This document shows, one piece after another, positions 47,648 through 55,153 of a DNA stretch of 64,000 nucleotides. The translations under genes were made by a program, and so were the position numbers. The stretch's first letter is position 1, and each line of letters starts with the position of its first letter. The notes beneath the pieces are model-generated. The model was not told where the DNA came from. It searched no databases and saw only the letters and a list, made by a program, of their open reading frames with translations. Source of the DNA: Candidatus Nitrotoga sp. CP45 (GTDB lineage: Bacteria; Pseudomonadota; Gammaproteobacteria; Burkholderiales; Gallionellaceae); assembly GCA_945874105.1 (NCBI GenBank), contig CAMCFJ010000011.1, positions 1 to 64,000 on the forward strand, given 5' to 3'.

Positions 47648-49990
47648 ATGGATCAGGCCACGCATAACAAGATCGTTTCTTTCATCTGGGGCATAGCCGA
47701 TGATGTGCTGCGCGATTTATTCAAGCGCGGCAAGTACCCTGATGTCATCCTGCCGATGTGCGTGCTGCGGCGCATGGATGCTGTGCTGGAGCCGACCAAG
47801 CAGGCCGTGCTCGACAGCAAGAAGATGCTCGACAATGCGAGTATCACCGAACAGCGCGCCGCGCTTTGTCATGCTGCCGGACAATCCTTCTACAACACTT
47901 CCAAATTCACCCTGCGCTATTTGCGCAACCGGGGCAATCAGCAGCAGTTGCGCGCCGACTTTGAGGCCTATCTGGACGGCTTCTCGCCCAACGTGCAGGA
48001 GATTCTGGAGAACTTCAAATTCCGTAACCAGATTTCCACGCTGTCCAAGGCGGATGCGCTGGGCACGCTGATCGAAAAATTCCTCTCGCCCGACATCGAC
48101 CTCACTCCCGCCGCTGTGGACAACCACGCCATGGGCACGGTGTTCGAGGAACTGGTGCGCCGCTTCAACGAAGATAACAACGAAGAGGCGGGCGAACACT
48201 GGACGCCGCGCGATGCCGTCAAGCTGATGGCCGACCTGATCTTTTTGCCGATTGCAGACCGTATCGAATCTGGCTCCTACCTTTTGTACGACTGCGCCTG
48301 CGGCACCGGCGGCATGTTGACTGTGGCTGAAGAACGCCTGCTTGACATTGCCAGCGCACGCAAGAAAAAAGTTGTGCCGCATCTGCATGGCCAGGAGATC
48401 AACCCCGAGACCTACGCCATCTGCAAGGCCGATATGCTGCTCAAGGGTGAAGGCGAAAACGCCGAGCAGATCGTCGGCGGCGCGGAGTGGAGCACGTTAT
48501 CGCACGATGCATTCCCGGCGAAAGAATTCGACTTCATGCTCGCCAACCCGCCCTACGGCAAGAGCTGGAAAAAGGACCTCGAAGGCATGGGCGGCAAAGA
48601 CGAGATGCGCGACCCGCGCTTCAAGGTGCAGCACAACGGCGAAGAATTATCATTGGTCACCCGCTCCAGCGACGGGCAGATGCTGTTCCTCGCCAACATG
48701 GCGCACAAGATGAACCACAAGACCGCGCTGGGCAGCCGCATCGCCGAGGTGCATAACGGCTCCAGCCTGTTCACCGGCGACGCGGGGCAGGGCGAGAGCA
48801 ACATCCGCCGCTGGCTGATCGAAAACGACTGGCTCGAAGCCATCGTCGCGCTGCCGCTCAACCTGTTCTACAACACCGGCATCGCCACCTATGTCTGGGT
48901 GCTCAGCAACCGCAAGCCCGAAGCGCGCCGTGGTCGTGTGCAGCTGATCGACGCCACGCAATGGTACAAACCGCTGCGCAAAAATCTGGGCAAGAAAAAT
49001 TGCGAACTCGGCGAAGACGACATCGCCCGCATCTGCCAGACCTATCTTGAATTCAAGGAAATCCCACAGAGCAAAATCTTCGACAACGCGGCTTTGGGCT
49101 ACTGGAAAGTTACCGTCGAGCGCCCCCTGCGCCTCAAGAGCCAGCTTGCACTGCCCGCCATCGAGACACTGCGCTTCGCCTCCGGTGATGCCGAAATACG
49201 TGCGGCGCTCTATGATGAATTGGGCGAGGCGCTGGCGAACGACTTCCGCAGCGTCCAGAAGAAACTGGAACAACGTCTGAACGAATGGGGCGCAGAAGAC
49301 GAAGCTGAGGACGACAACGAAGAGGCGTCCGCGAAAAAAGGTCTGCCGGAAAAGAAGAAAAAGAAACTGCTCGATGCCGCCACCTGGGCGCGCGATGCTG
49401 CGTTGGTCGAGACCGCCACACTCCTGCGCGAAAAACTCGGCGGCGAAGTGTTCGACGACCACAATATTTTCCGCGAGAAAGTTGAGGCCGCGCTTAAAGA
49501 AGCAAACCGCAAGGTTGGCGCAGCCGACCTCAAGCTTATCTACAAGGCCGTAAGCTGGAGAGATGAAAAAGCGCCAGAAGTGATTGCCAAAATTCACAAA
49601 CCCGGCAAACTAAAAGCTGATCCATTGCACGGCCTGTACCAACTCCCCTCGCCCGCAAGCGGGAGAGGGGCCGGGGGAGAGGGGCGCGGTAGCGGAGCGA
49701 AACCTCTACTTGTCGAATACGAACCCGACCCCGACCTGCGCGACACCGAGCAAGTGCCGCTGCTGGAACAAGGCGGCATCGAGGCCTTCATCCGCCGCGA
49801 AGTGTTGCCCTACACTGCCGATGCCTGGGTGGATGAAGGCAAGACTAAGATCGGTTATGAAATCAGCTTCACCAGACACTTCTACAAACCACAGCCGCTA
49901 CGCACGCTGGAACAAATTCGCGCCGATATTCTGGCGGTGGAAAAAGAAGCGGAGGGTATGCTGGCGGAGATCATCGGAGGCGAGTTATGA
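47648..49990 (+). CDS. hsdM: Type I DNA methyltransferase subunit HsdM (system 2)
   Basis: 780 residues, longer than system 1 HsdM because of a C-terminal extension. SAM motif I DCACGTGG from residue 215, catalytic NPPY at 300-303. An in-frame palindromic repeat (49643-49686) lies in a loop near residue 672. The stop overlaps the DUF4062 ATG. It shares little obvious sequence with system 1 HsdM, so it is a different type I family. Confidence 0.94.
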   Translation: MDQATHNKIVSFIWGIADDVLRDLFKRGKYPDVILPMCVLRRMDAVLEPTKQAVLDSKKMLDNASITEQRAALCHAAGQSFYNTSKFTLRYLRNRGNQQQLRADFEAYLDGFSPNVQEILENFKFRNQISTLSKADALGTLIEKFLSPDIDLTPAAVDNHAMGTVFEELVRRFNEDNNEEAGEHWTPRDAVKLMADLIFLPIADRIESGSYLLYDCACGTGGMLTVAEERLLDIASARKKKVVPHLHGQEINPETYAICKADMLLKGEGENAEQIVGGAEWSTLSHDAFPAKEFDFMLANPPYGKSWKKDLEGMGGKDEMRDPRFKVQHNGEELSLVTRSSDGQMLFLANMAHKMNHKTALGSRIAEVHNGSSLFTGDAGQGESNIRRWLIENDWLEAIVALPLNLFYNTGIATYVWVLSNRKPEARRGRVQLIDATQWYKPLRKNLGKKNCELGEDDIARICQTYLEFKEIPQSKIFDNAALGYWKVTVERPLRLKSQLALPAIETLRFASGDAEIRAALYDELGEALANDFRSVQKKLEQRLNEWGAEDEAEDDNEEASAKKGLPEKKKKKLLDAATWARDAALVETATLLREKLGGEVFDDHNIFREKVEAALKEANRKVGAADLKLIYKAVSWRDEKAPEVIAKIHKPGKLKADPLHGLYQLPSPASGRGAGGEGRGSGAKPLLVEYEPDPDLRDTEQVPLLEQGGIEAFIRREVLPYTADAWVDEGKTKIGYEISFTRHFYKPQPLRTLEQIRADILAVEKEAEGMLAEIIGGEL
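49643..49686. repeat. Palindromic repeat inside hsdM2
   Basis: Palindrome built on CTCGCCCGCAAGCGGGAGAG with CCGGGGGAG after it, a common GC-rich dispersed repeat. It is read as SPASGRGAGGEGRG-like residues without breaking the frame. Confidence 0.85.
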
Positions 49991-50634
49991 CGAAAGACAA
50001 GAAGCTCACTCTTTTTGTATCCTCGACTGTGTACGAAAACAGGAAACTTCTGGATCAGCTCTACCCCATCCTGACCGGTTTCGGCTATGAGGTGTGGATG
50101 TCGCACAAAGGCACGGTGCCGATCAATCCGGGGGAAAATACATTTCAAAGCTGCTTGCGCGCCGTCAAAGAGTGCGATCTGTTTCTTGGCTTTATCACCC
50201 CCTCATACGGTAGCGGTATAAGCAAAAGTGGACCATCTATCACCCATAAAGAAATTAAATGCGCTATCGAACTCGACAAGCCGCGCTGGTGGGTGGCGCA
50301 TTCGGAGGTCGTTTTCGCGCGCAGGCTGCTGCGTGATATCGGATATGACACACCTGCGCAACGAAAAAAACTGCAATTAAAACCGGGAGCCAAGTCCATT
50401 ACCGATTTGCGTGTCATCGACATGTATGAAGACGCAATGCGGCACGATGAAGCAGATTTGACTATGCGCACCGGCAATTGGGTTCAGGAATTCAACAGCG
50501 ACAATGATGTACTGCTTTTTGTCGAGACTCAACTCTCTCGCATTGATGAGATCAAGCGCATCATCAAGGAAAACATAGCCACGCCCAAAACAGCCAAGGC
50601 GCAACCCAAGAGCCGCAAAGGAGGTGCGAAATGA
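49987..50634 (+). CDS. DUF4062 domain protein
   Basis: A 215-residue protein. The N-terminal ~130 residues match DUF4062 (LTLFVSSTVYENRKLLDQL, FGYEVWMSHKGT, GFITPSYGSGIS, THKEIKCAIELDKP). DUF4062 is often described as a TIR- or deoxyribosyltransferase-like fold in signalling or defence NTPases; catalysis is not established. The C-terminus is basic. ATG 49987 lies inside the hsdM2 stop and the end overlaps the next gene in ATGA. Confidence 0.82.
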   Translation: MTKDKKLTLFVSSTVYENRKLLDQLYPILTGFGYEVWMSHKGTVPINPGENTFQSCLRAVKECDLFLGFITPSYGSGISKSGPSITHKEIKCAIELDKPRWWVAHSEVVFARRLLRDIGYDTPAQRKKLQLKPGAKSITDLRVIDMYEDAMRHDEADLTMRTGNWVQEFNSDNDVLLFVETQLSRIDEIKRIIKENIATPKTAKAQPKSRKGGAK

Positions 50635-52052
50635 GCCGCGCTAATCTGCTGCAACTGCTCTCATTGGGGGAAGGTCAGAACCTCGAATTCAAGGCCGTTA
50701 TCAACCCGGTCACGATAGGACAAAACATCTGCGCGTTCCTGAACTCCGGCGGCGGTTACCTCATCCTTGGCGTCAAGGACGATGGAGAAATACACGGAAT
50801 ACCTCGCGGCAAGGATATACATAAGCTGGAGCAAAACATCGTATCTGGTTTGGTGCCCAGAGCGCTGGTTTCGTTCGACGAACAAACGATAGAAGGCAAA
50901 ACGGCCTGGGTAATCGAGGTACCTGCCGGGCAGGATGTGCCTTACGGCTATCGGGACGAGATATTCATCCGCGAGGGTGAGCGTACCAAGAAGGCCGATG
51001 TCGAAGCCATTCGCAGTATGATCCTGCGCCACAAGGGCGAGCCGGAGCGCTGGGAACGTCGTTTCTCCGATGCGGATATCGAGCATGATCTGGATGAAAA
51101 AGAAATTCGCTTATTGACCATGAGCAAAGCGGCCTCACGGCTGGAAGGTTTGTTTGATGCTGTGGGCAGCCCCCTCAAAGCGTTAGAGCAACTGGGGATG
51201 ATCAAATATGGTCGCCTCACCAATGGCGGCGACGTGCTGTTTGCTAGCCACCCGGCCAAGCGCCACCCGCAGGTGCGGGTGCGCGCCGCGTGCTACACCA
51301 GCGACAAGAGCGACGACACCTATCGGGATTTCAAGACCTTCGAAGGCCCGCTCGTGCAGGTGCTGGAGCAGTCCTTTACTTTCATCCAGCGCAACACACC
51401 TAGCCGCAGCCATTTCCGCAAGAACCAACTGGCGCGGGAAGAGCAGAGCCTCTATCCACCGGAAGCCATACGCGAAGGGTTGGTCAACGCCTTCGCGCAT
51501 CGCGACTACGCCGATTTTCGCGGCGGCATCGCGATCAACATCTACCCGAACCGGCTGGAAATCTGGAACTCGGGCAACTTCCCCGAGGGCATCACAGCGG
51601 CATCCCTCGCCAAAGGCCACCTCTCCATCCTGCGCAACCCGGATATCGCCCATGTCCTCTACCTGCGCGGCATGATGGAGAAGTTGGGCCGGGGCAGCGT
51701 GATGATCCGCAAGGCCTGCAAAGCGTATAAATTGCCGATGCCTGTCTGGAGTGCAGACGCCCAAGGCGTCACCCTGACCTACCCCGCCCCGGAAGTCACC
51801 CCGGAAGTCACCCCGGAAGTCACCCCGGAAGTCATGAAGGTGATCGCCGTCCTCGTTGGCAGCATGGCTCGCCGTGAGTTACAGGAAAAACTCGGCCTCA
51901 AGGATGCAGAAAGCTTCCGCCAGCGCTACCTGTTGCCCGCACTGAAAAGCGGCCTGGTGGAAATGACCATGCCAGACAAACCCAATAGCCGCCTGCAAGC
52001 TTACCGGCTTGCCGCTGCCGCGAGCAAGCTGCTGAAGCGAAGCAAAGCATGA
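50631..52052 (+). CDS. AlbA_2/RecG-like ATP-binding protein 1
   Basis: 473 residues. N-terminal AlbA_2 domain (~10-130; NLEFKAVINPVTIGQNICAFLNSGGGYLILGVKDDG), then a HATPase_c_4-type region (YPPEAIREGLVNAFAHRDYADF, EIWNSGNFPEGI), then a winged-helix C-terminus preceded by repeated VTPE. Family members are transcriptional or defence regulators of uncertain chemistry. It overlaps the DUF4062 and hsdS2 genes by four bases each, so the four are coupled. Confidence 0.85.
   Translation: MSRANLLQLLSLGEGQNLEFKAVINPVTIGQNICAFLNSGGGYLILGVKDDGEIHGIPRGKDIHKLEQNIVSGLVPRALVSFDEQTIEGKTAWVIEVPAGQDVPYGYRDEIFIREGERTKKADVEAIRSMILRHKGEPERWERRFSDADIEHDLDEKEIRLLTMSKAASRLEGLFDAVGSPLKALEQLGMIKYGRLTNGGDVLFASHPAKRHPQVRVRAACYTSDKSDDTYRDFKTFEGPLVQVLEQSFTFIQRNTPSRSHFRKNQLAREEQSLYPPEAIREGLVNAFAHRDYADFRGGIAINIYPNRLEIWNSGNFPEGITAASLAKGHLSILRNPDIAHVLYLRGMMEKLGRGSVMIRKACKAYKLPMPVWSADAQGVTLTYPAPEVTPEVTPEVTPEVMKVIAVLVGSMARRELQEKLGLKDAESFRQRYLLPALKSGLVEMTMPDKPNSRLQAYRLAAAASKLLKRSKA
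51789..51834 (+). repeat. 12-bp tandem repeat in the AlbA_2 gene
   Basis: CCGGAAGTCACC occurs three times in a row, plus a partial fourth copy. It encodes (PEVT)n. The length is a multiple of three, so changes in copy number would keep the frame. Confidence 0.9.
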
Positions 52053-53488
52053 TGGACGCTGTTTCGATCCCTCTCGGCGCAAGCCTCAAGCCTTATCCAG
52101 AATACAAGGATTCCGGCCTGCCTTGGCTGGGGCGGGTGCCGGGGCATTGGGGGATGCGGCGAGCCAAAGTCTTGCTTCGCGAGCGAGTAGACAAAGGCTT
52201 TCCAAACGAACCGTTACTTGCTGCCACGCAATCCAAGGGCGTGGTGCGCAAGGAAGACTACGGCACACGCACCGTTACTGCGCAAAAAGATTTTCATTTG
52301 CTCAAGCTGGTTGAGGTTGGCGATTTCGTCATCAGCCTGCGCTCGTTTGAAGGCGGTATTGAGGTCGCACACAGCAGGGGAATCATCAGCCCGGCTTATA
52401 CAGTTCTAGAACCGAGATCAAAAGCAGCGAGCGGTTATCTCCGGCATTTCTTCAAATCGCCAACTTTCATATCCAGCCTTACGCTGTTTGTGACCGGAAT
52501 TCGTGAAGGTCAGAACATCGACTATGAACGGCTAAGCCGCGCATTCCTGCCGCTACCACCACCCGAAGAGCAAGCCGCCATTGTGCGTTATCTCGACCAC
52601 GCTTTGCTGCGGCTGGACAGGGCGATGCGGGCCAAGCGCAAGACCATTGCGCTGTTGAACGAGCAGAAGCAAGCCATCATCCACCGCGCCGTCACGCGCG
52701 GCTTGGCTCCCGATGTGCCGCTCAAGGATTCCGGCATTCCCTGGCTAGGGCAGATTCCGGCACATTGGGAAACACCACTGCTTGGGCGTTGCGTGATACA
52801 TATTGAGCAGGGTTGGAGTCCTGTAGCGGCTGAGGGTGAGTTTGACGCAGATCAATGGGCAGTGCTCACACTTTCCTCTGTAAGGCGCGGTGTTTTTAAC
52901 CCGACGGCAATTAAACCCGTATCAAAATCTGCTGATATACCCAAAGGTATAGAGGTCGCAAATGGTGATGTTCTGCTTACCCGTTCGAATACGCGAGACA
53001 GAGTAGGTGATGTCTGTATCGTTGATGGAGTTCGTCCGAAAACTATTCTCTGCGATTTAATCTACCGCCTTACAATCCAAGAAAGGCTCTTACATCCAAA
53101 ATTTCTGGTTAACCAGCTTCTAAGCCCACTCGGGCGCGGACTAATTGAGCGAGACGCACGTGGTTCTAGTGGGACAATGCCGAAAATTTCACAGAGCCAT
53201 ATCAAGTCGTGGCGAATTCTGTTGCCTCCTATGGAAGAGCAAAAAAAAATTATTCAAAGCATTAACTCTGAAACGATTCATCTTGTTTCTACTATTGAGC
53301 GTATCGAACGCGAAATCGAACTCCTGCGCGAATACCGCACCCGCCTGATCGCCGATGTAGTCACCGGCAAGCTCGACGTGCGCGAAGCCGCCGCGCGTCT
53401 GCCGAAGGTGGAGAGCGCACCCACCGATGAGACTAAGCTTGCGGAACTGGAAGAATCTGGTGAAGAATTGGCGGAGGAGAACATATGA
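52049..53488 (+). CDS. hsdS: Type I specificity subunit HsdS (system 2)
   Basis: 479 residues with two recognition domains, each introduced by a matching stretch (YKDSGLPWLGRVPGHWG at ~18 and LKDSGIPWLGQIPAHWE at ~227). Each is followed by a helix, EEQAAIVRYLDHAL and the closing REYRTRLIADVVTGKLDVREAA. This repeat of the introducing motif is typical of HsdS. The start overlaps the AlbA gene stop. Confidence 0.93.
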   Translation: MMDAVSIPLGASLKPYPEYKDSGLPWLGRVPGHWGMRRAKVLLRERVDKGFPNEPLLAATQSKGVVRKEDYGTRTVTAQKDFHLLKLVEVGDFVISLRSFEGGIEVAHSRGIISPAYTVLEPRSKAASGYLRHFFKSPTFISSLTLFVTGIREGQNIDYERLSRAFLPLPPPEEQAAIVRYLDHALLRLDRAMRAKRKTIALLNEQKQAIIHRAVTRGLAPDVPLKDSGIPWLGQIPAHWETPLLGRCVIHIEQGWSPVAAEGEFDADQWAVLTLSSVRRGVFNPTAIKPVSKSADIPKGIEVANGDVLLTRSNTRDRVGDVCIVDGVRPKTILCDLIYRLTIQERLLHPKFLVNQLLSPLGRGLIERDARGSSGTMPKISQSHIKSWRILLPPMEEQKKIIQSINSETIHLVSTIERIEREIELLREYRTRLIADVVTGKLDVREAAARLPKVESAPTDETKLAELEESGEELAEENI

Positions 53489-54951
53489 CTACCGACCGCC
53501 CCACCGATTACCTTATCAGCCTGGTGCGCGAGCTGTGCAAGCTACCGCAGGAAACCGAATGGGTCGAGTTCAAGGCGAACGATGCAGAGCCGCAACAGAT
53601 CGGCGAGTATTTGTCGGCGTTAGCCAACTCGGCGGCGCTGGCGGGCAAAGCTTTCGCCTATCTGGTGTGGGGCGTCAGCGATGGCGAGCACACGGTGGTG
53701 GGCACGAAGTTCTCGCCGGCCACTGCCAAGGTGGGCAACGAGGAGTTGGAAAGCTGGCTGCTGCGTTCGCTGGCGCCGAAGATTCATTTTCGCTTTTTTG
53801 ATGTGGTGGTGGATGGGCTGTCTGTGGTGTTGCTGGAGATTGAGCGGGCTTTCCGCCAGCCAGTGCAGTTTCAGGGGACGGAGTTCATCCGCGTCGGCAC
53901 GTATAAAAAGCGGCTCAAGGATTTTCCAGAAAAGGAACGCGCGCTGTGGCGGCTGTTTGACAAGGCTCCGTTCGAAAGCGGTGTGGCTGTTGAGCGTGTA
54001 ACCGATGATGAGGTACTCAGGCTGCTGGACTATCCGGCTTATTTTGACTTGATGGAACGCTCTTTGCCGGAGAACCGTGCGGGCATTCTGGCTGCGCTGG
54101 AAGATGACAAGCTGATTGTGCCTTGCGAGGCGGGCGGCTGGAACATTACCAACCTTGGTGCGATTCTTTTTGCAAAGCATCTGGATGATTTCGCCGTGCT
54201 TAAACGCAAAGCCATGCGGGTGATTCAGTACCACGGGAACAGTCGTACCGATGGCGGCAAAGAGTATGTGAGCGGCAAGGGCTATGCCAGCGGTTTCGAG
54301 GTGCTGATCGGTTATGTGAATGGACTGTTGCCCTCGAACGAGGTAATCGGGCAGGCGTTGCGCAAGACGATGCCGATGTTCCCCGAGTTGGCTGTACGCG
54401 AGCTGGTGGCGAATGCACTGATCCATCAGGATTTCTTTGTTACGGGTGCGGGGCCGATGGTGGAAATTTTCAGCGACCGCATCGAAATTACCAATCCCGG
54501 CGAGCCGTTGGTGGATACCCTGCGCTTCGTGGATACGCCGCCGAAATCGCGCAACGAGGGCGTTGCCTCGTTGTTGCGCCGCTTCCGCATTTGCGAGGAG
54601 CGCGGCAGCGGTATTGATAAGGTGATACGGTTGGTCGAGGCATTCCAGTTGCCAGCCCCGATTTTTGAAGTACCGGATGGATTTACCCGCTCGGTGTTGT
54701 TTGCTCATCGCCCTTTGACTCAGATGAATAAGGCGGATCGTATTCGCGCCGTGTATCAACATGCCTGTTTGCTGTACGTTAATCGAGGACAATTGACCAA
54801 TACTTCGATACGAGAGCGGTTTGGTATTGAGCCAGCTAACAAAGCTGCGGCATCGCGCCTGATTCGCGAGGCGCTTGATGCTGGCGTGATTCGCTTGGTG
54901 AATGAAGACGTGGGGGATAAGCTCAGAGCTTACTTACCAAAATGGGCGTGA
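53485..54951 (+). CDS. AlbA_2/RecG-like ATP-binding protein 2
   Basis: 488 residues. N-terminal AlbA_2 (LPQETEWVEFKANDAEPQQIGEYLSALANSAAL), central HATPase-like region (ELAVRELVANALIHQDFF, VEIFSDRIEITNPGEPL) and a C-terminal winged-helix. It is distinct from the first AlbA protein, sharing only the architecture. It starts in the hsdS2 stop (ATGA). It could act as a regulator or effector of the R-M island; inferred from position. Confidence 0.85.
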   Translation: MTTDRPTDYLISLVRELCKLPQETEWVEFKANDAEPQQIGEYLSALANSAALAGKAFAYLVWGVSDGEHTVVGTKFSPATAKVGNEELESWLLRSLAPKIHFRFFDVVVDGLSVVLLEIERAFRQPVQFQGTEFIRVGTYKKRLKDFPEKERALWRLFDKAPFESGVAVERVTDDEVLRLLDYPAYFDLMERSLPENRAGILAALEDDKLIVPCEAGGWNITNLGAILFAKHLDDFAVLKRKAMRVIQYHGNSRTDGGKEYVSGKGYASGFEVLIGYVNGLLPSNEVIGQALRKTMPMFPELAVRELVANALIHQDFFVTGAGPMVEIFSDRIEITNPGEPLVDTLRFVDTPPKSRNEGVASLLRRFRICEERGSGIDKVIRLVEAFQLPAPIFEVPDGFTRSVLFAHRPLTQMNKADRIRAVYQHACLLYVNRGQLTNTSIRERFGIEPANKAAASRLIREALDAGVIRLVNEDVGDKLRAYLPKWA

Positions 54952-54953
54952 AA

Positions 54954-55061
54954 TTTAGTTGATGGGTAGTTGATAGAGCAAGAGTTTTTACCGGGTAAAA
55001 ATAATTTTTACTATGTAAAACAAACTGCTGCTGAGTTCGGTTTAGTTGATGGGTAGTTGAT
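54954..55061. repeat. Pair of 21-bp direct repeats upstream of hsdR2
   Basis: A 21-base sequence (TTTAGTTGATGGGTAGTTGA plus T) occurs at 54954-54974 and 55041-55061, 87 bases apart. Each copy contains in-frame stops. It lies between the last accessory gene and hsdR2. Confidence 0.9.
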
Positions 55062-55153
55062 TGGGCGTTTCAATAGGTGCAGATGCCAATCTGGGCAGAC
55101 ATCAGGCGATCCCGCCAACCCGGCTTGGATTTTAATTGATGGGGAGCGCGTGG

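Noticed and set aside
48650-49597. 315-codon minus-strand frame within hsdM2
   Set aside because: Antisense shadow.
53620-54792. 390-codon minus-strand frame
   Set aside because: Antisense to the second AlbA_2 gene.
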